Positions 18,985 through 25,756 of a DNA stretch of 46,828 bases are shown here, in pieces. Source of the DNA: Flavonifractor sp. An92 (GTDB taxonomy: Bacteria > Bacillota > Clostridia > Oscillospirales > Oscillospiraceae); NCBI RefSeq assembly GCF_002159175.1, contig NZ_NFGZ01000022.1:1-46828 (forward strand), in the 5' to 3' direction. A program made the position numbers and the translations under genes. Positions within the stretch are counted from its first letter, which is position 1; every line of letters starts with the position of its first letter. Below the pieces are notes generated by a model. It saw only the letters and a program-made list of their open reading frames with translations, ran no database searches and was not told the DNA's origin.

Positions 18985-19881
18985 ATGGAGATCACGCTGG
19001 ATGGGAGCCGCTTTGAGTACCGCACCTGCTATCAGGAGGAGAGCGGACTGCGGGGGAGCTTCAACGACCTGGCAAAGACGGTGTTCGGCCTGGACTTTGA
19101 GGCCTGGCACCGGGCGGGGTACTGGACCGACCGCTACCGCCCCTACTCCCTGGTGCGGGAGGGGAAGGTGGTGGCCAATGTGTCGGTGAGCCCCATGGAC
19201 CTGCGCTGCATGGGGAAGGAGCTGCACTACCTCCAGATCGGCACCGTGATGTCCGACCCGGCCGAGCGGGGGAGAGGGCTCATCCACTTCCTGATGGCCC
19301 GTGTCCTCACCGACTGGAAGGGCAAGTGCGACGGGATTTACCTCTTCGCCAACCGCGAGACGCTGGAATTTTACCCCCGCTTCGGCTTTACCAAGGCCCG
19401 GGAGTTCCGCCACACCCTGCCGGTGCAGCCCAGCGAGGGGAAGAGTGCCACCGTGCGGCGGCTCATCCCGGAGCTGAGCCAGGACAAGGCCCTCCTCCTC
19501 AAGAGCTACCAGAAGGGCAACCCCTACGGCCTGCTCCAGTGGGAGCACAACCCGGGACTCCTCTTCTTCCACTGCGGCGGCGCGCTGCGGGAGCACGTGT
19601 ACTACCTGCCTCAGTATGACCTGGTGGCGGTGGCCGAGTACGACGGGAGCACCCTCTACTGCCATGAGCTGCTGGGCCCCCGTGGCCCCGAGCTGGAGGA
19701 GGTGCTGTCCGCCCTGGCCCGTCCGGAGACCGAGAAGGCGGTGCTGGGTTTCACCCCCCGGGCCGGGTCCCGCTGCTCCGTGCGGCCCCTGCTGGGCGGA
19801 GAGACCCTCTTCACCCTGGGGAGCACCGGGGACCTCTTCCACCGCTATCAGATGCGCTTCCCCACTCTGTCCCACACCTGA
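18985..19881 (+). CDS. GNAT family N-acetyltransferase (Eis-like layout)
   Basis: A 298-aa protein with an N-terminal GNAT domain. The strand IGTVMSDPAERGRGLIHFLM (about residues 84-104) contains the acetyl-CoA loop in R-G-R-G form, and the following FANRETLEFYPRFGF block is typical. The C-terminal half is a further domain, as in two-domain Eis-like acetyltransferases. The acceptor substrate is unknown. AAGGAGAGAG precedes ATG18985. It is a single-gene unit between its own promoter and a strong terminator. Confidence 0.82.
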   Translation: MEITLDGSRFEYRTCYQEESGLRGSFNDLAKTVFGLDFEAWHRAGYWTDRYRPYSLVREGKVVANVSVSPMDLRCMGKELHYLQIGTVMSDPAERGRGLIHFLMARVLTDWKGKCDGIYLFANRETLEFYPRFGFTKAREFRHTLPVQPSEGKSATVRRLIPELSQDKALLLKSYQKGNPYGLLQWEHNPGLLFFHCGGALREHVYYLPQYDLVAVAEYDGSTLYCHELLGPRGPELEEVLSALARPETEKAVLGFTPRAGSRCSVRPLLGGETLFTLGSTGDLFHRYQMRFPTLSHT

Positions 19882-19887
19882 GAACGG

Positions 19888-19924
19888 ACCCGGACCGCCC
19901 TGTTGGGTGGTCCGGGTTTTGGCA
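19888..19924 (+). terminator. Terminator after the GNAT gene
   Basis: ACCCGGACCGCCC (19888-19900) pairs with GGGTGGTCCGGGT (19905-19917) with a 4-nt loop, followed by TTTTGG. It begins seven bases after the stop codon. Confidence 0.88.
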
Positions 19925-19993
19925 TATTTGAGCGAAAAATATGCCACACTATGCAGCCAGTATATTGTTTTTGAGGACGTTCTGAGGTAGGAT

Positions 19994-20032
19994 TTCAGAA
20001 AAGGGGGTGGACGCCGTCCACCCCAGTCTGAA
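19994..20032 (+). promoter_or_regulatory. Two-tier hairpin in the 5' leader of the SLH gene
   Basis: GGGGTGGAC (20004-20012) pairs perfectly with GTCCACCCC (20016-20024) over a 3-nt loop. An outer stem TTCAGA (19994-19999)/TCTGAA (20027-20032) extends it. It ends a few bases before the AAAAGGAG ribosome binding site of the downstream gene. It has no T-run, so an mRNA-stabilising or translation-control structure is more likely than a terminator. This is inference. Confidence 0.5.
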
Positions 20033-20049
20033 GAAAAGGAGCATCCCTT

Positions 20050-21000
20050 ATGAAACGCATCGGTTCTCTGCTGCTGGCCCTGGCGCTGTCCCTGGGCATG
20101 CTGACGGTCTCCGCCGCCGCGCTGGAGGTGGAGGACAATCCCTGGCTGGGCTATTCCAATGCCCCGGTGGAGGTCTCCACCCACACCACCGAATACGGCT
20201 GGGAGGAGCCGTTGTACATCTTCCCCGCCGGGACGGAGTTCTATGTGAGCGGCTTCACCATGGCCGACTGGACGTCCCTCACTGCCTACGACCCCAGCGT
20301 GGTGGGGGACATTACCTTTGGCTCCAACTATGTCTTTTACTCCGCGACAGAGCGGTATTCCCCCGAGCCGGACAAGGTCTTTCACCTGGTGGTGAGCGAT
20401 ACCATGCAGGGCTTTGACACCTATATCAAGGTGGACAGCGGCGTGGCCGCTCCTCAGCAGCCGGAGGAACCCGCCGAGCCGGTGGAGCAGCCCTCGTCCT
20501 GGGCGGCGGAGCAGGTGAACGCGGCCATTGCGGCGGGCATCGTGCCGGAAAGCCTCCGGAGCCAGTATACCCAGGCCACCACCCGCGCCGAGTTCTGTGC
20601 CCTTGCGGTGGGGCTCTATGAGACGGTGAAGGGGAGCGAGATCACCGAGCGGGCCACCTTCTCCGACACCGACGACGTGAACGTGCAGAAAATGGCCGCC
20701 CTGGGCGTGGTGTCCGGCGTGGGCAACGGCAAATTCGACCCCAACGGCACCCTCACCCGGGAGCAGGCCGCCGCCATGCTGGCCCGGCTGGCCGAGGCAG
20801 TGGGCAAGCCCCTGACCGCCCAGGCTCCCACCTTTGCGGACAGCGCCTCCATCTCCGCCTGGGCCTCCGGCGCGGTGGGCCAGGTGCAGGGGAGCGGCGT
20901 GATGAGCGGCGTGGGGGGCAACAACTTCGCCCCCCAGGACAGCTATACCCGGGAGCAGAGCATTTCCACCATGCTGCGGCTCTATGAGTTGATGAAGTAA
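20050..21000 (+). CDS. Secreted protein with C-terminal SLH domains
   Basis: A 316-aa exported protein. A signal peptide at residues 1-24 (KR then LLLALALSLGMLTVSAAA) is followed by a unique N-terminal domain of about 115 residues, a proline/glutamate linker (PQQPEEPAEPVEQP), then three S-layer-homology-type repeats (about 150-316). The repeats have RAEFCALAVGLYE, LTREQAAAMLARLAE and YTREQSISTMLRLYE motifs and GVVSGVGNGKFDPNG turns. SLH domains bind pyruvylated secondary wall polymer, so this protein should be held at the cell surface. The function of the N-terminal part is unknown. Confidence 0.87.
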   Translation: MKRIGSLLLALALSLGMLTVSAAALEVEDNPWLGYSNAPVEVSTHTTEYGWEEPLYIFPAGTEFYVSGFTMADWTSLTAYDPSVVGDITFGSNYVFYSATERYSPEPDKVFHLVVSDTMQGFDTYIKVDSGVAAPQQPEEPAEPVEQPSSWAAEQVNAAIAAGIVPESLRSQYTQATTRAEFCALAVGLYETVKGSEITERATFSDTDDVNVQKMAALGVVSGVGNGKFDPNGTLTREQAAAMLARLAEAVGKPLTAQAPTFADSASISAWASGAVGQVQGSGVMSGVGGNNFAPQDSYTREQSISTMLRLYELMK

Positions 21001-21015
21001 CAAATCTCCACAAAA

Positions 21016-21060
21016 AGGCCCCCGGCGGTGCAAAAGCACAGCCGGGGGCCTGGTATTTTT
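21016..21060. terminator. Bidirectional terminator after the SLH gene
   Basis: AGGCCCCCGGC (21016-21026) pairs with GCCGGGGGCCT (21041-21051), with an inner GTGC/GCAC pair. An A-run precedes it and TATTTTT follows. It lies between convergent genes. Confidence 0.88.
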
Positions 21061-21064
21061 GGAA

Positions 21065-21457
21065 TCAGAACTGCACGGTGCGGGGGGCCTCGGTGAAGGA
21101 GGAGAAGGTGGCGGTGACCTGCTCCAGGGCGAAGATCTGGGTGTTGCCGTCGCCGGGCTGGTACATGGCCTTCAGAGAGGGATAGGCCTCCAGCATGTGC
21201 TCCTGGGCCTCCACCCGGGGGTCCTCCACGGCGGTGGCGGCCACGCGCAGCCAGCGCTCCCCGTCAAAGGCGCAGAGCTCCACCTTGGGGTTGGCCAGCA
21301 TCTGCTTGGAGACGTCCTTGACCTTGCCGGTCTGGATGGTCAAACGGCCGTCAAACAGGTCGATGGTACCAAAGGGGCGCACCCGGGGCTGACCGCCCTC
21401 GTCGGTGGCCAGGTAGTAGGTCCCGCACTTCTTCAAGAACTCATAGACTTCCTGCAT
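21065..21457 (-). CDS. Pyridoxamine 5'-phosphate oxidase-fold protein
   Basis: A 130-aa protein of the flavin/F420-binding split-barrel (PPOX) family. It has the typical N-terminal YYLATDEGGQPRVRPFG, the strand GRLTIQTGKVKDVSKQM and NPKVELCAFDGERWLRV. Members bind FMN or related cofactors and carry out varied reductions. Lacking the longer true PdxH features, it is probably not a pyridoxamine-phosphate oxidase. Its neighbour is a pyridoxamine kinase, but a shared pathway is not proven. Confidence 0.85.
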   Translation of the reverse strand: MQEVYEFLKKCGTYYLATDEGGQPRVRPFGTIDLFDGRLTIQTGKVKDVSKQMLANPKVELCAFDGERWLRVAATAVEDPRVEAQEHMLEAYPSLKAMYQPGDGNTQIFALEQVTATFSSFTEAPRTVQF

Positions 21458-21516
21458 GGAACATCCCTCCTATCGGTTTTCCACTATTATAGCACAGTTT
21501 GTGGAAAAAAGGGAGC

Positions 21517-22359
21517 TCACTCCATGAGCTGGCGGAGAAGAGGCTCAAACTCCACGCCGTCCAGCAGGGGGGTGCCCAGCTGGAGGGTGTAGGCGGCGCA
21601 GCTCTGCACGAAGGACACCGCCCGGGCGCTGGCGGTCTCCAGGGAGCGGCCCCGCAGCAGCTCCCCCAGCAGCACGCTGGAGAAGAGGTCGCCGGTGCCG
21701 GGGAAGTGGCCGGGGATCTCGGGGGCCTGGGCGAAGGAGATGCGCCCGGTGGTCCGGTCCAGACAGCCCGCGCCCACCTGTCCGGGGGAGAGGCACACGC
21801 CGGTGATGACCACCGAGCGCCGCCCGTCCATAGAGAGCCGCCGAAGCCAGGTTTCGGTCTCCCCCTCGCCGGTGGGGGCGGCCTCGTAGGGCTCACCCAG
21901 CAGAATGGCGGCCTCGGTGAGGTTGGGAGTGATGAGGTCGGCCTGGGCGGCCAGGGAGCCCATGCGGGCGCACATCTCGGGGGTGTAGGTGGCGTAGGGC
22001 TTGCCGTGGTCCCCCATCACCGGGTCCACCAGCACCAGCGTGTTCCGGCCCCGGAAGCGCTCCAGAAAGGTGCGCAGCAAATCGATCTGCTCCGCCGAGC
22101 CCAGGAAACCGCTGTAAATGGCGTCGAAGCGGGCGCCCAGCTCCGCCCAGTGGTTCCACACCGGCTTCATCCGGTCGGTGAGGTCCAGAAAGACCGAGCG
22201 CTCGGAGGGGGGATAGGCGGTGTGGGCCGAGAGATAGGCGGTGAGCAGGGTGCTGCACCGGTTGCCCATGGCGGAGAGCACCGGCAGCACAATGCCCATG
22301 GAGCAGCGGCCGAAGCCGGACAGGTCATGGATGGCCGCCACCTGGGGCGCCTGTTTCAT
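21517..22359 (-). CDS. pdxY: Pyridoxamine/pyridoxal kinase
   Basis: A 280-aa ribokinase-fold kinase that phosphorylates B6 vitamers in salvage. It has the N-terminal AAIHDLSGFGRCSM, the mid-block VLVDPVMGDHGKPYATY, LITPNLTEAAILLGEP, and the C-terminal anion-hole motif HFPGTGDLFSSVLLG with the catalytic aspartate. An upstream GTG three codons earlier is possible, but AAAGGAG is eight bases before ATG22359, so that start is used. A SigA-type promoter lies just upstream, back to back with the tRNA-Leu promoter. Confidence 0.9.
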   Translation of the reverse strand: MKQAPQVAAIHDLSGFGRCSMGIVLPVLSAMGNRCSTLLTAYLSAHTAYPPSERSVFLDLTDRMKPVWNHWAELGARFDAIYSGFLGSAEQIDLLRTFLERFRGRNTLVLVDPVMGDHGKPYATYTPEMCARMGSLAAQADLITPNLTEAAILLGEPYEAAPTGEGETETWLRRLSMDGRRSVVITGVCLSPGQVGAGCLDRTTGRISFAQAPEIPGHFPGTGDLFSSVLLGELLRGRSLETASARAVSFVQSCAAYTLQLGTPLLDGVEFEPLLRQLME

Positions 22360-22396
22360 GGGGGTCACTCCTTTGGAATCACATCAGTTACGGCCC

Positions 22397-22425
22397 ATTA
22401 TAGCCCTTTTTCCCCGCTACTTCAA
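22397..22425 (-). promoter_or_regulatory. SigA-type promoter for the pyridoxamine kinase gene
   Basis: On the minus strand TTGAAG (22420-22425), a 17-bp spacer and TATAAT (22397-22402). Its -35 box abuts the -35 box of the divergent tRNA-Leu promoter. Confidence 0.7.
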
Positions 22426-22454
22426 TTGACTTTTTCCCAATTCAATGCTAAACT
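22426..22454 (+). promoter_or_regulatory. Host tRNA-Leu promoter
   Basis: TTGACT (22426-22431), a 17-bp spacer and TAAACT (22449-22454). Transcription should start near 22461, about 11 nt before the 5' half of the split tRNA-Leu gene, the normal distance for a tRNA promoter. It now reads through the left-end scars and the zinc-finger gene into the intact tRNA-Leu at 23619, for which no separate promoter was found. Confidence 0.75.
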
Positions 22455-22471
22455 GAAAAAAGTTCCCCCAT

Positions 22472-22510
22472 GCGGGTATGACGGAATTGGCAGACGTGCA
22501 GGATTTAGGT
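22472..22510 (+). pseudogene. 5' half of the split host tRNA-Leu(UAG)
   Basis: 39 nt from the acceptor stem (GCGGGTA) through the D arm and the 5' side of the anticodon stem (CAGGA) to the loop TTTAGGT, then abrupt divergence. Its D stem is ACG/CGT. Its CAGGA has no partner here but pairs perfectly with TCCTG at 39352-39356. Joined to 39352-39397 it gives an 85-nt tRNA, the same length as the intact copy. It sits directly behind a strong promoter, so this is taken as the original chromosomal gene, interrupted in its anticodon loop. Confidence 0.85.
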
Positions 22511-22519
22511 TCTGTCACC
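22504..22519 (+). other. Integration junction (attL-like) of the oldest scar
   Basis: The tRNA core TTTAGGT (22504-22510) is followed by TCT and GTCACC (22514-22519), the left-end arm seen at two other junctions. The outer arm is AGTG in the other two copies but diverged (ACAG) here, which suggests an older or different relative of the element. Confidence 0.65.
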
Positions 22520-22544
22520 TTACAGAAAGAGAATGTGATGGGCT

Positions 22545-23201
22545 ATGGCAAAACAGGTAACAAAAGGACATTGCTATCTTTGCGGCTCTATCATAGCTAA
22601 ATCAGGATTTCGAAAACATTTGTCTTCTAAACATTCCTTCGTGGGAAAAAACGCTCAGGAATGTGTACTACTTAGAGTTGAGGATACCGATACGAAGGCT
22701 TATTGGCTGTATCTTGATATGCCTCTTACTTCTAGGTTGAAAACGTTAGACAATTTTCTGCGTGAAATATGGTTGGAGTGTTGTGGCCATGAAAGCACTT
22801 TCTTTTTAAGTGAAGGCCATGAAGTGGAGAAAAGCACCGAGTTGGGAGTGCTACCGATAGGTGTGACATTGGCATATGAGTATGATTCCGGATGTACAAC
22901 AGACTTACAAATTACGGTACTTAGCACAAGCTTTCGCCGTAGGCAAAATGTAGCAGTTCGTGTGCTAGGACGCAATGTTCCATTAAACTTTATTTGTGGA
23001 ACATGTGGGGAAGAAGCGAAATACATTTGCTGTGAATGCAATGCTATGGAACAACCTCCTTTTTTCTGCTCAAAGTGTATAGAAAAGCATGAACATGATT
23101 GTATTCTTCCGGTAGTTAATTCTCCACGGATGGGAGTGTGTAACTATCGTGGAGAATCTGACAAATATGCCTTTTTAGGTAATGCTAATGGGCATAGGTA
23201 G
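22545..23201 (+). CDS. Zinc-finger protein with pRiA4b ORF-3-like domain
   Basis: A 218-aa protein, AT-rich unlike the host genes. Residues about 9-29 form a C2H2-like finger (C-Y-L-C, then HLSSKH). The middle (WLYLDMPLTSRLKTLDNFLREIW to DLQITVL) resembles the plasmid pRiA4b ORF-3/IS1096-passenger fold. The C-terminal part has several paired cysteines (CGTCGEEAKYICCEC, then FFCSKCIEKHEHDC) suggesting one or two zinc ribbons. The function is unknown, though nucleic acid binding is plausible. It lies inside a tRNA-derived left-end scar and would be transcribed from the tRNA promoter. Its ribosome binding site is weak. Confidence 0.7.
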   Translation: MAKQVTKGHCYLCGSIIAKSGFRKHLSSKHSFVGKNAQECVLLRVEDTDTKAYWLYLDMPLTSRLKTLDNFLREIWLECCGHESTFFLSEGHEVEKSTELGVLPIGVTLAYEYDSGCTTDLQITVLSTSFRRRQNVAVRVLGRNVPLNFICGTCGEEAKYICCECNAMEQPPFFCSKCIEKHEHDCILPVVNSPRMGVCNYRGESDKYAFLGNANGHR

Positions 23202-23272
23202 ATTGAATACGGAATTTATGCTCTGCCTCGGGCATCCCCTCCCCGAGTAAAAGTAGAGGGGAAATTGTATAA

Positions 23273-23311
23273 GCGGGTATGACGGAATTGGCAGACGTGC
23301 AGGATTTAGGT
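23273..23311 (+). pseudogene. Second tRNA-Leu 5' half
   Basis: 39 nt identical to 22472-22510 (ACG/CGT D stem, CAGGA, TTTAGGT), followed by a left-end arm instead of the tRNA 3' half. Best read as a former replacement tRNA brought in by an earlier element and then split by a later integration. Confidence 0.75.
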
Positions 23312-23326
23312 GGTGTCACCATAGTG
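23305..23326 (+). other. Second integration junction (attL-like)
   Basis: TTTAGGT core (23305-23311), then GTCACC (23315-23320) and AGTG (23323-23326), the same arms as at 23478-23499. Confidence 0.7.
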
Positions 23327-23445
23327 AAGGATTTTTCGTCAATCAGGTAAAGGCAGGACTGACCTGTTTTTATAGACGCGGGTCAAGTGTAACGCTCCGC
23401 CTCGGGTATCCCATCGCCGAGTAAAAATAGAGGGAAACTGAATAT

Positions 23446-23484
23446 GCGGGTATGACGGAATTGGCAGACGTGCAGGATTTAGGT
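23446..23484 (+). pseudogene. Third tRNA-Leu 5' half
   Basis: 39 nt identical to the two upstream 5' halves, again broken after TTTAGGT. It directly precedes the left end of the resident element. Confidence 0.75.
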
Positions 23485-23499
23485 GCTGTCACCTTAGTG
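23478..23499 (+). other. attL of the resident element
   Basis: TTTAGGT core (23478-23484, central TT at 23479-23480) followed by GCT, GTCACC (23488-23493) and AGTG (23496-23499). These arms are the mirror image of GGTGAC and CACT at the right end (39327-39338). Joining the ends gives a 40-bp dyad with 16 of 20 pairs matching and TT at the centre, the architecture of a large serine integrase attP. Confidence 0.75.
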
Positions 23500-23618
23500 A
23501 AGAATTTCCCATCAACCAGATAAAAGCGGGCCTGGCCTGTTTTTATAGACGCGGCTCAAGCGCAACGCTCCGCCTCGGGCATCCCCTCCCCGAGTAAAAA
23601 TAGAGGGAAACTGAATAT

Positions 23619-23703
<85 letters not shown>

Positions 23704-23710
23704 AATAGCA

Positions 23711-23755
23711 AGCTGCATTTCTCCATTTAAAGACGAAATGTAGCTTTTTGCTTTT
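23711..23755 (+). terminator. Terminator after the replacement tRNA-Leu
   Basis: AGCTGCATTT (23711-23720) pairs with AAATGTAGCT (23736-23745; one G-T pair), followed by TTTTGCTTTT. It is carried by the element and replaces the host tRNA terminator, now at 39397-39431. Confidence 0.85.
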
Positions 23756-23808
23756 AGCAGCCAGTTTCCGTTAGATATTTAATAAACATGTTGAATGGTG
23801 GTGTCTAA

Positions 23809-24705
23809 ATGCTCACAATCAACGACTATTTGGATAATATTTTGGAAGAATTTGAAGACTATGTATATTCCGGCGTAAGACTCTGCGATTTAAAGAGTGT
23901 TCATTTTGATGCAGGAAAAATCCCTGATTATTCAAATATTCATGTTCAGCAACTGTATCTGCTTCGTTATGCATATGCATACTCTTTCGAATACAAAAGC
24001 ATGTATAGAACTCTGCTCGATAGAACGAATTTCAGAAAAAACATAGCTGTTACTTCCATTGGATGCGGAAGTATGCTGGACTATTGGGCACTCGCGAATG
24101 TCGTCCCTCGGTCATGTGAGATTCGCTATAGAGGGATAGATACGATAGACTGGGCATATCAAATAGAAGCGCGGGTTCAAGACGATGTGCGTTTCATACG
24201 TAATGATGCCATTGACTGCCTGTTTCGGGCACATACACTTTCTTCTGATGTGTATATTTTCCCGAAATCTATAAGCGAATTTCCTGTCATTGCAATGTCG
24301 AAAATCGGAAAGCTCTTCGGCGAAAAGACTCCGATGGGCAAGACAGTTTTCTTCATGTTTTCCTTACGCACAGACAGAGGCAGCATGGAACGAGATGTGT
24401 GTCGGACAAAAGCCCTTTTTGGAGCTATGCTTGAAAATGGATTCCGCTCAAGTGATGATCCTAACATGTATTGTCATTTTTCTGAAGATTGGCGTGAAAA
24501 GAAAATCAAAGACGTTGACGAGGATTTTCACCACCCTTGGAGAGTTGTTGATTTCTTAAAAGAGGAACTGCATTCGTCTTGCATTGGATATAGTCATACC
24601 GGAGAACACTGTGAGGACGATTGTAAGCGAAGGCTCAGTTGGTGGCCAATACTTACTTGCAAGCAAGCTCATTGGCAAATATTTGAGTTTAGAAAAGAGG
24701 CGTGA
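23809..24705 (+). CDS. Class I methyltransferase-like protein, partner of DUF1848
   Basis: A 298-aa AT-rich gene. The strand-loop VTSIGCGSMLDYWAL (about residues 81-95) has the form of a SAM-binding motif I, and YRGIDTIDWAYQI an acidic motif II. The C-terminal region is rich in Cys/His (HTGEHCEDDCKRR near residue 266). No exact family is recognised. It is followed after 3 bp by a DUF1848 gene with a three-cysteine motif, resembling the pairing of TcmP (three-Cys-motif partner) with Gp37/Gp68-like proteins. A two-gene functional unit is inferred. The ribosome binding site is weak (GGTGGTG). Confidence 0.55.
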   Translation: MLTINDYLDNILEEFEDYVYSGVRLCDLKSVHFDAGKIPDYSNIHVQQLYLLRYAYAYSFEYKSMYRTLLDRTNFRKNIAVTSIGCGSMLDYWALANVVPRSCEIRYRGIDTIDWAYQIEARVQDDVRFIRNDAIDCLFRAHTLSSDVYIFPKSISEFPVIAMSKIGKLFGEKTPMGKTVFFMFSLRTDRGSMERDVCRTKALFGAMLENGFRSSDDPNMYCHFSEDWREKKIKDVDEDFHHPWRVVDFLKEELHSSCIGYSHTGEHCEDDCKRRLSWWPILTCKQAHWQIFEFRKEA

Positions 24706-24708
24706 TTC

Positions 24709-25647
24709 GTGATTATAAGTGCCAGTCGAAGAACAGATATTCCAACATACTATTCAAATTGGTTTTTTAATCGAATTATGGATGGCTATGTACTGGTTCG
24801 AAATCCCATGAATGCGCACCAGATAAGCAAGATAGCTCTGAACCCTGATGTTGTGGATGGGATTGTTTTTTGGACAAAAAACCCAATTCCAATGCTCAAT
24901 CAATTGAATGTTTTACGCGATTATATGTATTATTTTCAGTTTACACTTAATTCGTATGCACAGGACGTTGAGACGCATGTTCCTAATAAGCAGAAACATA
25001 TTATCCCAGCATTTAAAAAACTATCGGATATGATTGGTCCTGATCGTATTATCTGGAGATATGACCCTATTTTTCTAAACGACACATATACTCCAGAATA
25101 CCATATTCGATATTTCGAAAGAATCGCAAAAGAATTAAGCCCATATACGAAAAAATGCACCATCAGCTTTATCGATTTCTACCGGAATACCTCAAAAAAT
25201 GTTTCTGGCTTATCTCTACGTGATTTTCCAGAAGAAACTCAAAAGAGTCTTGCGAAAGAGTTAGCTGCCATTGCCCATAGCTATGGTCTACTAATTGATA
25301 CTTGTGCAGAAGGTATTGAATTACAGGAATACGATATTGAACATGCAAGATGCATAGATGATCGCTTACTAAGCAAACTGTTAGATTGTCCTCTCGACAT
25401 AGGGAAAGATAAAGGTCAACGTCTTGAGTGCGGCTGCATTGAGAGCATTGATATCGGAGCATATAATACATGCCGTAATGGCTGTAAGTATTGTTACGCA
25501 AATTATAGTGAAAAAACAGTGTGTTCAAATTTTGCCAAGCACATTCCAGACTCTCCCTTGCTTTTTGGCGAAGTCGGCCCTGATGATAAAATAACTGAAC
25601 GAAAAGTTACGAGTTGCAAGATAAATCAAATTAGATTTGACATATAA
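24709..25647 (+). CDS. DUF1848 family protein (radical-SAM-like)
   Basis: A 312-aa protein with the DUF1848 hallmarks: N-terminal IISASRRTDIPTYYSNWFFNR, GIVFWTKNPIPML, and a C-terminal cysteine cluster CGC...CRNGCKYCYANY (about residues 240-268). That cluster resembles a radical-SAM-type iron-sulfur site placed at the C-terminal end. GTG24709 is the start. No function is established for the family. Direct coupling with the upstream methyltransferase-like gene suggests a nucleic-acid or small-molecule modification module, possibly defensive. Confidence 0.85.
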   Translation: MIISASRRTDIPTYYSNWFFNRIMDGYVLVRNPMNAHQISKIALNPDVVDGIVFWTKNPIPMLNQLNVLRDYMYYFQFTLNSYAQDVETHVPNKQKHIIPAFKKLSDMIGPDRIIWRYDPIFLNDTYTPEYHIRYFERIAKELSPYTKKCTISFIDFYRNTSKNVSGLSLRDFPEETQKSLAKELAAIAHSYGLLIDTCAEGIELQEYDIEHARCIDDRLLSKLLDCPLDIGKDKGQRLECGCIESIDIGAYNTCRNGCKYCYANYSEKTVCSNFAKHIPDSPLLFGEVGPDDKITERKVTSCKINQIRFDI

Positions 25648-25649
25648 TT

Positions 25650-25755
25650 TTTCTATCAAAAATCTATCGATTTTCAGCTCTAACTTTTGAGTTTCCTTCT
25701 GCAACGCAAAAATGCGGGCGTCGAGGACCGGTTTCCTCAACGCCCGCATTTTGCG
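25650..25755 (-). pseudogene. Remnant of a serine recombinase 3' end
   Basis: Translated on the minus strand this stretch reads RALRKPVLDARIFALQKE and continues to FLIEKLYV. It matches the C-terminus of the recombinase at 27143 (WALRKPVLDAHILLLQEK ... IVMEKL). There is no start codon or upstream recombinase sequence. It sits between the stops of the convergent DUF1848 and FRG genes, so the FRG gene lies between two copies of the recombinase tail. Confidence 0.75.
25706..25755. repeat. Long hairpin, copy 1 (recombinase tail remnant)
   Basis: AAAATGCGGGCGT pairs with ACGCCCGCATTTT, with an inner GAGGA/TCCTC pair and outer CGC/GCG. It abuts the FRG stop codon and could terminate both convergent transcripts. 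It has a counterpart at 27216-27259 with compensatory changes. Confidence 0.8.
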
Positions 25756-25756
25756 T

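Larger units (their letters stand above)
23221..23618 (+). repeat. Three copies of a conserved block preceding tRNA-Leu sequences
   Basis: A block with CTCGGG paired to CCCGAG, then TAAAAATAGAGGG, occurs at 23221-23272, 23393-23445 and 23566-23618. Each copy ends exactly where a tRNA-Leu 5' sequence begins. The last two belong to gap-free 173-bp units (23273-23445 and 23446-23618) that differ at about 18 positions. Substitutions largely keep the short CTCGG/CCGAG stem. A CCTGTTTTTAT tract after a weak hairpin occurs upstream of the last two copies. It could be the tRNA leader carried by the element, perhaps a processing or attenuation signal. Confidence 0.75.

Noticed and set aside
18787..21039. 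750-aa minus-strand ORF
   Set aside because: Antisense to the GNAT and SLH genes, which have good starts and domains.
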